6,380 bases of DNA from DATILL01 sp035476575 (GCA_035476575.1 DATILL010000060.1:1-6380), one strand, 5' to 3'. Numbered from the stretch's first letter, positions 1 to 6,001 are shown. Numbers and translations are program-made. Notes: generated from the sequence alone by a model not told the origin.

Positions 1-134
1 GGCGATGGCCGGGTGGGAGCCGGTGCTGGCCGAGTGCGCGCGGTGCGGCGAGCCGGGGCCGCACCCGGCGTTCTCGGTGCCGGTGGGGGGTGCGGTGTGC
101 GCGACCTGCCGGCCGGCAGGCGCGGTCACCCCCC
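1..134. repeat. Left copy of 134-bp terminal direct repeat
   Basis: Bases 1-134 match bases 6247-6380 exactly in the same orientation, and the match is flush with both window ends. This is the usual sign of a contig that closes on itself, giving a 6246-bp circle. A tandem array or an assembly-graph loop would look the same. The repeat lies inside recO coding sequence, and the reading frame is kept across the join. Confidence 0.95.
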
Positions 135-301
135 GGGCTGACACTGTCCACCTGATGCGGTCGTTGCTGGTGGGCGACTGGCCGGCGGCGGAGGGCGCCG
201 GGCCAGCGGTCCGGCGCGAGGCGAGTGGTCTGATCGCGGCGCACCTGCAGTGGCACCTGGAGTCCGGGCTGCGCTCGCTGCCGCTGGTGGAGCGCCGGTG
301 A
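1..301 (+). CDS. recO: DNA repair protein RecO, C-terminal part (joins 6053-6380 across the ends)
   Basis: RecO is the recombination mediator of the RecFOR pathway. It binds DNA and SSB and helps load RecA. This piece has the zinc-finger region with two CxxC pairs (CARC and CATC) around an AFSVPVGGAV stretch. It ends in the family-typical C-terminus (AAHLQWHLESGLRSLPLVER). The ATG at 5 is internal, not the start: the frame is open to base 2 and continues upstream in the right-end copy, where 66 more codons lead back to a GTG at 6053. Joined, the protein is 164 aa with zinc-finger cysteines at 77, 80, 98 and 101. That is well short of the usual 240-250 aa because residues between the N-terminal OB-fold and this part are missing. 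The usual actinobacterial neighbour uppS does not follow. The family call is firm; activity of the short form is doubtful. Confidence 0.88.
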   Translation, partial: AMAGWEPVLAECARCGEPGPHPAFSVPVGGAVCATCRPAGAVTPRADTVHLMRSLLVGDWPAAEGAGPAVRREASGLIAAHLQWHLESGLRSLPLVERR

Positions 302-370
302 GCGGGCGGGGGCGGATCGCGACTTCGACGAGATCGGTGTGCTTGGTCATCGAGCACTCCCCACCCGGGA
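302..370. other. Spacer between recO and the IS remnant
   Basis: About 70 bp with no recognisable gene. A GTG overlaps the recO stop, but the reading frame that follows resembles neither UppS, the usual neighbour, nor any family I know. The boundary between recO flank and IS-derived DNA must lie near 370, where the transposase similarity stops. Confidence 0.4.
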
Positions 371-469
371 TCAGGCGATCGGCACGCCCAGCTCGCTAAG
401 CGCGCGCCAGGTCGGTACGACCCCGAGTTCCTGACGGCGACTTGTGACGAGCCGCAGATCAGCGATGTA
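371..469 (-). pseudogene. IS3-family transposase OrfB, N-terminal stub
   Basis: Overlapping the orfA end in another frame, the minus strand reads YIADLRL, then QELGVVPTWRALSELGVPIA and a stop at 371-373. This resembles the start of IS3 OrfB (commonly a YIADHRDxFGVEPICRVL...GxxIAPSTYY pattern). It stops exactly where the family continues with PSTYY, so the integrase core with its DDE residues is absent. The similarity is short and partly degenerate, so this is less certain than orfA. Confidence 0.45.
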
Positions 470-733
470 GCGGGTCGCGTTCCCGCGCGAAGAAGCTCCT
501 CGCCGTCTCGAGGATCTCGATCGTGCGTTCCAGCTCGGCGTTCCAACCCTTGAGCCCCGCCTCGCCGGTGTCGACCTCGAACTGACGGATCCACCTGCGC
601 AGCGTCTCCGCGGTCATCCCCAACCGGCCCGAGATCGCCCCTATCGCCGCATACTCCGACTCGTAGTCGCTGGCGTGCCCCCTGACCAGCCGGACCGCCT
701 TACCCGGGTCTCCTTGCCGAACCTGCTTGGCAT
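459..733 (-). pseudogene. IS3-family transposase OrfA, frameshifted
   Basis: OrfA of IS3 elements is a small helix-turn-helix protein that binds the element ends and forms the N-terminal half of the OrfAB transposase. From the ATG at 733 (GGAAGG 9 bases upstream) the frame reads MPSRFGKETRV, a typical OrfA start. The similarity then jumps near 701-710 into another frame (KAVRLVRGHASDYESEYAAI) and continues through the HTH (GMTAETLRRWIRQ) to a C-terminal NAELERTIEILETARSFFARE stretch. A single-base indel explains the switch. About a dozen residues expected between the HTH and the C-terminal leucine-zipper-like segment also appear to be missing. The second frame is open up to 791, which could mislead an annotator into calling a 110-aa intact gene. 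Confidence 0.75.
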
Positions 734-817
734 CCACGCCATCCTTCCCAGCTTGGGAGGTGTGCAGGAAATGCGGGGGTGGTTCACACACACCGGTCCG
801 CGAACATGCGGATAAGG

Positions 818-3745
818 TCAGCCGTCCTCGGGCTCGAGGAGGCGCATGTTGTGGACTGCCTCGATCGCCGCTGTCCGCCCGGCGACACCGAGCTTGTCGT
901 AGATATGAGTAAGGTGAGTCGTCACGGTCCGCTCCGCGACCTTGAGTTTCTTGGCGATCGACGCGTTACTCGGGCGGGTAGCGACGAGGAGCCTCAGCAC
1001 CTCGACCTCGCGGAGCGTGAGACCGTACTTCGTCACCGCTGCTGGTTCGCGCTCCTGGCCGGGGGCGGGATACAGCTCACCGCGCCGGGCGGCGACGGCA
1101 TTGCTCAGGGGAGTGGAGCCCAGCTTGGTCGCCGTGGCGGCTGCCGCATCAAGCAGCTCGGTGGCGGCCTCGCGGGTCGAGGCCGACCGCAAGCAGGTCT
1201 CCGCCTGGCGCAGCCGGGCGTACGCGGCCTGGTACGGCCGACCCGCTTCGTCCCAGCCCGACGCGATCTGCTGCCACATCGCTGGCGTGTCTCGGCGGTG
1301 GCTGCGGGCCGCCTCAGCCTCGGACATCAGGATGAGGGTTGCCCCGGCAGCCTGGCCGAGCTCCTTGGACGGTCCAAGCCGAGCCGCTGCCTCGCTCGCG
1401 ACGTGTTCCAGCTCGGTGACCCGCTGCGGCGAGCGGGTCGACTGCAGGATGGCCGCATCGGCCTCCACCCGCAGGCCTACGCTGGACAGTTGCAAGCGGG
1501 AGTCCGGGTCGTCAGCGGGCAGGACGCGCAGGCCCTCGTCCACAGCCTTTCGCGCGCCGGGAATGTCTCCGCTCCAGGCCATCGACTCGGCCTGGATGCG
1601 GCAGATGTGGCCAAGCAGCTCCGGCTCGCGGGCAGGTGAGGCTCCCTCCCGCGCGGCGGCGAGCGCGGCCGCGGCCGCCTCCCGGTCACCCCTGAGTGCG
1701 TGGATCTCGGCCGCGGTCATGTGCAGGGAGGCGGCCTGGCCGCTGGTGGGGTCGCCCTGCAACGCCTCCGTGACGAGCTCGAGGGCCTCGCTCCAGCGGC
1801 CCAGCAGGACCATCGCCGACACCGCGTTGATCAGCGAGGGTAGGACCGCCGCCGAGCGGTGCACCCTCGTGGCCCGCGCCCGGTCCAGCCATTCCAGCGC
1901 GAAGCCGACCGCGTCGTGGGTACGGTCCAGGTTTTGCAGTACGAAGGTCATGTTCCCGACGTACCGCCAGATGTCCTCCCCGCTGCCTATGAAGGTCGCC
2001 AGTTTGTGAGACTCCTCCAGCAGCTCCAGGCCGCGGGCTGGGTTTCCGGTGAGGACCTCAACCACGCCGAGGGTGTTCAACGCGTTGGCCCGTGCCGGCG
2101 AGCGCTCCGAGCCGGCTGCGTCAAGCGCCGCCTCGCACTGCTTCCGGGCCTCGGTGAGCTGGAAGGTGGTCATCAGCAGAGCCGCATAGCCGGCGCAGAC
2201 CTGTGCGAACGTGGATGCGCTCTGGTCCTCCCGGAGGACGGACAGCGCCGTCTGGTACGCCCCCAGGGCGCCGTCGCCGTCGCCGATCTCCCGCCGGAAA
2301 CGGCCGATCCGGTCCCACAGCAGCGCCGCGTCACCGCCGGTCACGGCCGAGACCTCATCCTCGAGGATCTTCAGCCCACGGGCCGGCTTGCCAGTCCAGC
2401 GCGCACACGCGGCGGCCGCCAGCGCTACCTCCAGCCAGCGGCCCTTCCAGCCAGGCGGATCCTGTGGCAACAGCCGCCGCCACGACCGCCGGCCGTTTTC
2501 CAGGTGCGCGAGCGCCTCGGGAAACGCGCTGACTGCCTGGGCAGCCAGACCGGCCCGCAATGATGATGCCGCCATCGCCGCGTCGTCGTCGGTCAGTGCC
2601 CAGTGGGCGGCGATCTCCGCCCAGCGCTCGGCCGGTATGTCGTCGGCCTTCGCGGCGACCTCCTCCAGGCAGCCGGCGACCCGCGCGTGCCACCGCGCCC
2701 GCTCGCCCGGCGCCATCTTCTCGTACACCGCCTTGCGCTCCAGCGCGTGGCGGAAGCTATACACCTGCCCATCAGCGACCAGCAGCCTGTGTGCGGTCGC
2801 GGCCAGCAGCGCCTGGTCGAGATCCACCGATCCGAGCTCGCCGGAGCGGACCATCAGGTCGGACAGCATGCGCCAAGACACCTCCATGCCGACAACAGCC
2901 GACACACCGACGACCTGGCGCACTGTCGGGGTGACGTCCCGCATGCGGCCCCGGACGGCGCTACGAGTGCTGTCGGCGACGCCCACGCCTGAACTGCACC
3001 CCTCCGCCATCTCTCTGGCCGTCAGCGGGCTGCCGTCCGACAGCCGCACGATGTCCTCCACCACCTGCTGGTCGGAGACGCCGCAGGCGCGGACAAGGCT
3101 CGCGGTGTCCTCCTCGGGCAGGCGGGACAGCGACAGCCACTGCCGGCCGAGTAGGCGCCTCAGGTGTTCGAGGACCGCCTCGCAGGAACCCTCCTCAATG
3201 CCGTCGTCATCTCCGGGTCGCGCCGTGGCGATGACCAGCACCCGTTCGGTGGTGAGGTTCCGGGCGAGGAAGACCAGGAGCCCCAGACTGGACTTGTCCG
3301 CCCAATGGAGATCTTCGAGAACTAAGACAACAGTACGATGTTCTGCTATTTTGCCAAGTATGCCCAAAAACTCCGCTCTGCGCTCCTCGGCCAGGTGCGC
3401 GGATGTTCGGCGTCGAGGTTGCAACCACTGGTGAGCCCGTGCCGCGACCGCGCCCTCTATCCCCTCGGGTGTGTGGCGGAGCGCCTCCATGAAGGGGCCG
3501 TAGGGACTCTGTACGTCGATACCGGGGATGTATACGCAGCCGCCGCGCAACACAAGAAGATCATTCTGGGACGTTGATCCGGTGGCCTTCGTGACGAGCC
3601 AGGTCTTGCCGATTCCCGCCGCGCCCACAATGATCGCGAAGCTGGCCTGACCTCTCCTGGCCCGATCCAGTGCCGCACCCAGGGTTGCCAGCTCCTTCTG
3701 GCGGCCGACGAACTCCGGTTCAGCGGGACCAGGAGGAGTTCCCAT
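818..3745 (-). CDS. LuxR-family transcriptional regulator with AAA ATPase domain (LAL/MalT-like)
   Basis: A 975-aa protein built like the large ATP-binding LuxR regulators (LAL, related to MalT): an N-terminal nucleotide-binding domain senses or switches, a helical repeat region likely binds a signal or partner, and a C-terminal helix-turn-helix binds DNA. Walker A is GAAGIGKT at residues 41-48 and Walker B is VVLVLED at 139-145, followed by LHWAD. The middle (about 380-870) is Ala/Leu-rich and TPR-like. The LuxR HTH occupies about 906-975 (LTLREVEVLRLL, then IAKKLKVAERTVTTHLTHIYDKLGV). The start at 3745 is preferred because GAAGGAC sits just upstream and the FVGRQKEL motif follows within 15 residues; the frame is also open to an ATG at 3877. 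Leu141, within Walker B, is a TTA codon. The gene diverges from the 126-aa gene at 4536. Its signal and targets are unknown. Confidence 0.9.
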   Translation of the reverse strand: MGTPPGPAEPEFVGRQKELATLGAALDRARRGQASFAIIVGAAGIGKTWLVTKATGSTSQNDLLVLRGGCVYIPGIDVQSPYGPFMEALRHTPEGIEGAVAARAHQWLQPRRRTSAHLAEERRAEFLGILGKIAEHRTVVLVLEDLHWADKSSLGLLVFLARNLTTERVLVIATARPGDDDGIEEGSCEAVLEHLRRLLGRQWLSLSRLPEEDTASLVRACGVSDQQVVEDIVRLSDGSPLTAREMAEGCSSGVGVADSTRSAVRGRMRDVTPTVRQVVGVSAVVGMEVSWRMLSDLMVRSGELGSVDLDQALLAATAHRLLVADGQVYSFRHALERKAVYEKMAPGERARWHARVAGCLEEVAAKADDIPAERWAEIAAHWALTDDDAAMAASSLRAGLAAQAVSAFPEALAHLENGRRSWRRLLPQDPPGWKGRWLEVALAAAACARWTGKPARGLKILEDEVSAVTGGDAALLWDRIGRFRREIGDGDGALGAYQTALSVLREDQSASTFAQVCAGYAALLMTTFQLTEARKQCEAALDAAGSERSPARANALNTLGVVEVLTGNPARGLELLEESHKLATFIGSGEDIWRYVGNMTFVLQNLDRTHDAVGFALEWLDRARATRVHRSAAVLPSLINAVSAMVLLGRWSEALELVTEALQGDPTSGQAASLHMTAAEIHALRGDREAAAAALAAAREGASPAREPELLGHICRIQAESMAWSGDIPGARKAVDEGLRVLPADDPDSRLQLSSVGLRVEADAAILQSTRSPQRVTELEHVASEAAARLGPSKELGQAAGATLILMSEAEAARSHRRDTPAMWQQIASGWDEAGRPYQAAYARLRQAETCLRSASTREAATELLDAAAATATKLGSTPLSNAVAARRGELYPAPGQEREPAAVTKYGLTLREVEVLRLLVATRPSNASIAKKLKVAERTVTTHLTHIYDKLGVAGRTAAIEAVHNMRLLEPEDG
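3323..3325 (-). other. Rare TTA leucine codon in the regulator
   Basis: Codon 141 (numbered from the start at 3745) is TTA, inside the Walker B strand, in a local pocket of AT-rich codons (about 3320-3370). In Streptomyces and relatives TTA codons are read by the bldA tRNA and are concentrated in regulatory genes, so translation may be tied to development. The codon is seen directly; the regulation is inferred and depends on the host. Confidence 0.6.
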
Positions 3746-3750
3746 CAAAC

Positions 3751-3757
3751 GTCCTTC
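3751..3757 (-). promoter_or_regulatory. Ribosome binding site deciding the start at 3745
   Basis: The minus strand reads GAAGGAC, then five bases, then ATG at 3745. This gives normal spacing for a Shine-Dalgarno and supports the 975-aa form over the 1019-aa frame starting at 3877. Confidence 0.6.
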
Positions 3758-3888
3758 ACTCTGACTGTCAGGGTTGAACGCACCCAACACTTCGTGAGGC
3801 GGCGTCGCCCCAGGCCGGGACCAGGCAGGGCCAACCTGGGTCGAGGTCGCTCGGCGGCGTTCGGGGCGGGCCAGCACCCGTACGGCTG

Positions 3889-3917
3889 AATGTATGGATA
3901 GTTATGTACCAATTGAA
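3889..3917 (-). promoter_or_regulatory. Possible promoter of the LuxR-type regulator
   Basis: On the minus strand TTCAAT (3917-3912) and TACATT (3894-3889) are separated by exactly 17 bp in an AT-rich island of an otherwise GC-rich region. The matches to the housekeeping consensus are modest (3/6 and 4/6). A start near 3882 would leave a leader of about 137 nt before the ATG at 3745. It would also place the alternative ATG at 3877 almost at the transcript's 5' end. Confidence 0.35.
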
Positions 3918-4062
3918 GATCCTTCGTCCCGCTCGTCGAGGGTGCAGCGCCCGATGACGGGCCATATCATACGTCCGTGTCGCGTGAGGGCAGATTTCGG
4001 CTACACGTCCGCCGCCCTCCTGGTCTTCGGCCCCGCGTTGCTGAACCGCCTGTGGGGCCCAT

Positions 4063-4082
4063 CGTGCACCCTTAGGTGCACG
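4063..4082. promoter_or_regulatory. Perfect inverted repeat, possible operator
   Basis: CGTGCACC and GGTGCACG form a perfect 8-bp inverted repeat around the tetranucleotide CTTA. There is no T-run, and the loop and size suit a dimeric protein site as well as a small hairpin. A further GTGCACC occurs at 4118-4124, 54 bp on from the first arm, which hints at a repeated site. The binding protein is unknown. Confidence 0.45.
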
Positions 4083-4142
4083 TTTCACCAAGCTCACCCC
4101 GTCAGGCTGTTGCATAGTGCACCATTGATGAATTGGTGAAGG

Positions 4143-4277
4143 GTGTGGCTCGCCTGGAAGGAGATCGACATCGCGCCGACCGGCGGCCCTCTCGACCCGG
4201 CGGACCGGCTCGTTCCGGACAGCCGGTGCGAACACCCCGCTCGCGGCCGTCTCCGAGCCACACCGGGCGACCTCTGA
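4143..4277 (+). CDS. Possible small ORF, 44 aa, unknown
   Basis: From a GTG at 4143 the frame reads VWLAWKEIDIAPTGGPLDP and runs to TGA at 4275-4277. About 84% of codons end in G or C, better than the other frames here, which is the main reason to list it. The start is poor: GAAGG abuts the GTG with no spacer. A much better Shine-Dalgarno (GGAAGGAG) lies inside the frame, before an ATC where a start codon would be expected. It could be a decayed small gene or chance. No family is recognised. Confidence 0.2.
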   Translation: MWLAWKEIDIAPTGGPLDPADRLVPDSRCEHPARGRLRATPGDL

Positions 4278-4335
4278 TGAGAGCAGAAGCCCTGCTCACG
4301 CGCTGTGCATCCCGCCTCCAGAGGAGCACCCATCA

Positions 4336-4407
4336 ATGAAAGCTGGACGCCGGGTCCGGGGGCTCTCCGCGACCGGGTGGGCCGCTCCGGACCGCCGGAT
4401 TACGTAG
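4336..4407 (+). CDS. Possible small peptide, 23 aa, unknown
   Basis: ATG at 4336 follows GAGGAG at 9-base spacing and opens a 23-codon frame (MKAGRRVRGLSATGWAAPDR, then RIT) that stops inside the first TACGTA site. The peptide is Arg-rich. The ribosome-binding context is good, but a frame this short arises easily by chance. It lies upstream of the predicted promoter of the 126-aa gene, so it is not in that transcript unless another promoter exists. Confidence 0.2.
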   Translation: MKAGRRVRGLSATGWAAPDRRIT

Positions 4408-4448
4408 GCTGTCCGGAACGGTACGTATGGACCGTGCGATCTTACGTA
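4401..4448. promoter_or_regulatory. Three TACGTA sites at exact 21-bp spacing
   Basis: The palindrome TACGTA occurs at 4401-4406, 4422-4427 and 4443-4448, so starts are 21 bp apart, two helical turns. The sequences between do not match, so the hexamer and its phase are what is kept. With a start site predicted near 4481, the centres fall at about -78, -57 and -36, on one face of the helix, with the last overlapping the -35 region. This is the layout of an activator array. The divergent LuxR-family gene is the obvious candidate binder, by position only. Confidence 0.6.
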
Positions 4449-4465
4449 TATCGCATTTCGAAAAG

Positions 4466-4474
4466 TGCTATGGT
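4466..4474 (+). promoter_or_regulatory. Extended -10 promoter element for the 126-aa gene
   Basis: TGCTATGGT gives an extended -10 (TG, one base, TATGGT at 4469-4474) fitting the actinobacterial TAnnnT pattern. No good -35 is present at 17-18 bp; that place is taken by the third TACGTA. A TTTCGAAA palindrome (4456-4463) lies in the spacer. A weak -35 with adjacent operator sites suggests an activated promoter. The predicted leader is about 55 nt. Confidence 0.4.
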
Positions 4475-4535
4475 GACCAGCCATCGTGTAGGGCAAGATC
4501 CTTGCTGACGGTCCCCCCCGACCTAAGGAAACACG

Positions 4536-4916
4536 ATGATGAAGACAGTAGTCACGTTCACCATCCCGGAGCCGGAGGCCCCCACACCCCGATGGCTGGA
4601 CAAGATTCTCGAGGCGCACCCGACCAAGAACGGTGTTAGTCCGGTTCCGGACATGCGCAGGGCCGAATGCAGGTCCATGCGGAGCGAGATCCACGGGAAG
4701 ACCGCCGTGCTCACCTTCGAGTGGAATGGGCATCCGACGGCCGCCGGTAACGCGTTCGCAGAATGGTGGGCGCGCGCGGCCGGCTGGCGCTACACGATAG
4801 CGAACTCCCCGGGCGGGCTGACTGCGGCGCACAACCTCGTCAGCGCGGTGCTCTACAACCCAGATGTCAACGGACGGCCGTGTGGCGACCCAGTGAACAA
4901 CTCGAGACAGCGCTGA
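4536..4916 (+). CDS. Hypothetical protein, 126 aa
   Basis: I do not recognise this family. The gene starts with ATGATG at 4536, with AAGGAA five bases upstream. Most codons end in G or C and no other frame competes. The N-terminus (TVVTFTIPEPEAP) looks like a beta strand followed by a Pro-rich turn. Residues 19-36 may form a helix. A central strand-like segment (TAVLTFEWNGHP) precedes a Trp-rich stretch (AEWWARAAGWRYTI) and a polar C-terminal part (NLVSAVLYNPDVNG). There are two cysteines, no signal peptide, no membrane segment and no clear catalytic motif, so a soluble cytoplasmic protein is likely. It stands alone, divergent from the LuxR-type regulator and followed by a hairpin at 5002-5031. 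The operator array before it suggests a regulated gene. It could be a narrow-range accessory protein. Confidence 0.7.
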   Translation: MMKTVVTFTIPEPEAPTPRWLDKILEAHPTKNGVSPVPDMRRAECRSMRSEIHGKTAVLTFEWNGHPTAAGNAFAEWWARAAGWRYTIANSPGGLTAAHNLVSAVLYNPDVNGRPCGDPVNNSRQR

Positions 4917-5477
4917 GTCTCGGGCGAGATCCGCACGAAGGCTGACCGGTCGTGGCCGGCGACTCGGGATATTCCGTACCGGGTCGTGGGGTCCAGAAGC
5001 GGGAGGGCGGCGAGGTGGGGTGCCGCCCTCCGGTCAGAAAGCCGTACAACACATTCGAAGCAGACTAGCGCGGGCCCGCCACCCTGGCGGACGCCCTGGC
5101 GGAGACTCCTCCGACCCTGTGCCTAGAGGACAGGTCTTGCGGGCGTCACGGTCATTCCCGCACTCACCGATGACGCCGACCTGTCCACGGAACGGGGCTG
5201 CCAGCCGGCATGGCCCACCGAGCCGCTGCCAGTACCGGCGGCTGCACTATCGCGACGCGAACCACCGTGCGGTCGCGACGGACTCGCTCGGCCCGCGGAT
5301 GCCGCATTGCTTACCCGTCGAGCCCAACCACATCCGGGCGGGCCGACACCGACCAGGGTCTGTGAGGCGGATCCAGGTACGTGTGAGCGGTCGCGACGCT
5401 TACCACATTGGTCGCCAGTGGTCGCCGTACACGGCTGTGGAGGGCCGCGGAAACCCGCACCGACGACAGGAGATGAC
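4917..5477. other. Intergenic region, about 560 bp, no convincing gene
   Basis: Apart from the hairpin at 5002-5031 I see no recognised gene. All long open frames are Arg/Pro-rich and lack family likeness. Short repeats are present: CCCTGGCGGA at 5082-5091 and 5094-5103; GCGGTCGCGACG at 5269-5280 and 5387-5398, with a further TCGCGACG at 5250-5257; and TGGTCGCC at 5409-5416 and 5419-5426. A 38-codon frame from GTG 4952 to TAG 5068 runs through the hairpin and is not called. One frame after a TAG at about 5123 looks mildly coding (VIPALTDDADLSTERG) but has no start codon, so a gene remnant is possible. Confidence 0.4.
5002..5031 (+). terminator. Hairpin terminator candidate
   Basis: GGAGGGCGGC (5002-5011) and GCCGCCCTCC (5022-5031) form a perfect 10-bp GC-rich stem with a 10-nt loop, 86 bp past the stop of the 126-aa gene. 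No U-tract follows. Actinobacterial terminators often lack one, so a transcription end is likely but an mRNA-stabilising structure is possible. Confidence 0.6.
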
Positions 5478-5918
5478 ATGCCGCTGTCTAGCTGGCTTTC
5501 CATCGCCGGGCTGGTGCTGTGGATCAGCTATGAGCTCCTGCTGCGCCGCGGCGACGAAGTCACCGCGGAGTGGAAGGGCATCGCGATGATCGCCGCCGGG
5601 CTGGCGGTGCGGCTGGGCATGAGAGTCCTAGGCCACTACTACGTCCGCACCCTCCGCGTCATCGACGGCCAGCACGTCGTCCAGGACGGGCCGTACCGGC
5701 TCATCCGCCAGCCCGGATACGCCGGCAGCCTGCTGGTCTGGACCGGCTACTGCCTGGGCCTCGGCAACTGGATCACCTTCCTCGCCGTCGCCGTCCTGAT
5801 GTTCCTGGCCTATAGCTGGCGCATCCGCTCCGAGGAACAGATGCTCGCCGAGCACTTCGGCGCCGACTACCACCAGTACCAGCGCCGCACCGCTCGGCTC
5901 ATCCCCTACCTGTACTGA
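5478..5918 (+). CDS. Isoprenylcysteine carboxylmethyltransferase (ICMT)-like membrane methyltransferase
   Basis: A 146-aa membrane protein of the ICMT/PEMT-like family, which moves a methyl group from S-adenosylmethionine to a lipophilic substrate. Bacterial members include alkylresorcinol O-methyltransferases (SrsB, BpsB). The start at 5478 has AGGAG five bases upstream. Hydrophobic segments lie at about 4-22, 35-51 and 84-112. The SAM-binding region reads GPYRLIRQPGYAG (71-83), then RIRSEEQMLAEHFGADYHQY (115-134) and a RLIPYLY end, all typical. Two oddities: the family RHP motif is RQP here (Gln78 for the near-invariant His), and the link between the first hydrophobic segment and the second (LLLRRGDEVTAEWKGIAMIA) is short, as if 40-50 residues holding one more membrane span were lost in frame. 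It has no pathway partner nearby, and substrate and activity are uncertain. Confidence 0.82.
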   Translation: MPLSSWLSIAGLVLWISYELLLRRGDEVTAEWKGIAMIAAGLAVRLGMRVLGHYYVRTLRVIDGQHVVQDGPYRLIRQPGYAGSLLVWTGYCLGLGNWITFLAVAVLMFLAYSWRIRSEEQMLAEHFGADYHQYQRRTARLIPYLY

Positions 5919-5965
5919 AGGGCGCCGCTCGAGAAAGTCCAGGGTAGGCGCGATCCCCGGGCACC

Positions 5966-5979
5966 TCAGCCATGGCTGA
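5966..5979. promoter_or_regulatory. Perfect 14-bp palindrome upstream of recO
   Basis: TCAGCCATGGCTGA is a perfect palindrome without a spacer, 48 bp past the methyltransferase stop and 74 bp before the recO GTG. It is too short and loop-less for a terminator, so a protein-binding site is the more natural reading. No binder can be named. Confidence 0.4.
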
Positions 5980-6001
5980 CCCAGCGAGTCCCAGTCCGCC
6001 G

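Larger units (their letters stand above)
371..786 (-). mobile_element. Degenerate IS3-family insertion sequence remnant
   Basis: On the minus strand the remnant starts at 786 with TGAACCACCCCC, which resembles the terminal inverted repeat of actinobacterial IS3 elements (they begin TGA). About 50 bp on comes a Shine-Dalgarno (GGAAGG) and an orfA start, then orfA and the first codons of orfB. Similarity ends near 371, so most of orfB and the other inverted repeat are gone. The left end lies 32 bp past the stop of the LuxR-type regulator. It cannot transpose by itself. No target-site duplication can be assigned because one end is missing. Confidence 0.75.
3746..4535. other. Divergent intergenic region, about 790 bp
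   Basis: This long gap lies between the regulator (-) and the 126-aa gene (+). It holds a possible regulator promoter (3889-3917), a perfect inverted repeat (4063-4082), a further GTGCACC at 4118-4124, two weak small-ORF candidates (4143-4277 and 4336-4407), the TACGTA array (4401-4448) and a promoter-like -10 (4469-4474). Longer open frames here on both strands have poor third-position bias and no family likeness. Confidence 0.5.

Noticed and set aside
797..812. Small hairpin TCCGC-GAACAT-GCGGA after the regulator stop
   Set aside because: Only a 5-bp stem with no U-tract, too weak to call a terminator.
779..1639. 286-aa open frame on the plus strand opposite the regulator
   Set aside because: It is antisense to the well-supported LuxR-type gene and shows no family motif; long antisense frames are expected in GC-rich genes.
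2211..3434. 407-aa open frame on the plus strand
   Set aside because: Ser/Arg-rich shadow of the regulator on the other strand, with no ribosome binding site or recognisable domain.
4401..4448. TACGTA array as plasmid iterons or a CRISPR array
   Set aside because: Only a hexamer repeats, three times, with no nearby Rep gene and no conserved longer repeat; its position at a promoter fits an operator better.
4296..4832. 178-aa minus-strand frame over the TACGTA array and the 126-aa gene
   Set aside because: It crosses the promoter region, overlaps the better-supported plus-strand gene and has an Arg/Pro-rich, non-family composition.
4952..5068. 38-codon frame from GTG 4952
   Set aside because: It runs straight through the 10-bp hairpin at 5002-5031 and its upstream AAGG is badly spaced. 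It could be re-examined if homologues are found.
5307..5477. N-terminal extension of the methyltransferase from ATG 5307
   Set aside because: The family match begins at 5478, where AGGAG is well placed; the upstream 57 codons are hydrophilic and unlike ICMT N-termini.
5020..5589. 189-aa plus-strand frame upstream of the methyltransferase
   Set aside because: Arg/His/Pro-rich with poor third-position bias, and it overlaps the methyltransferase start in another frame.
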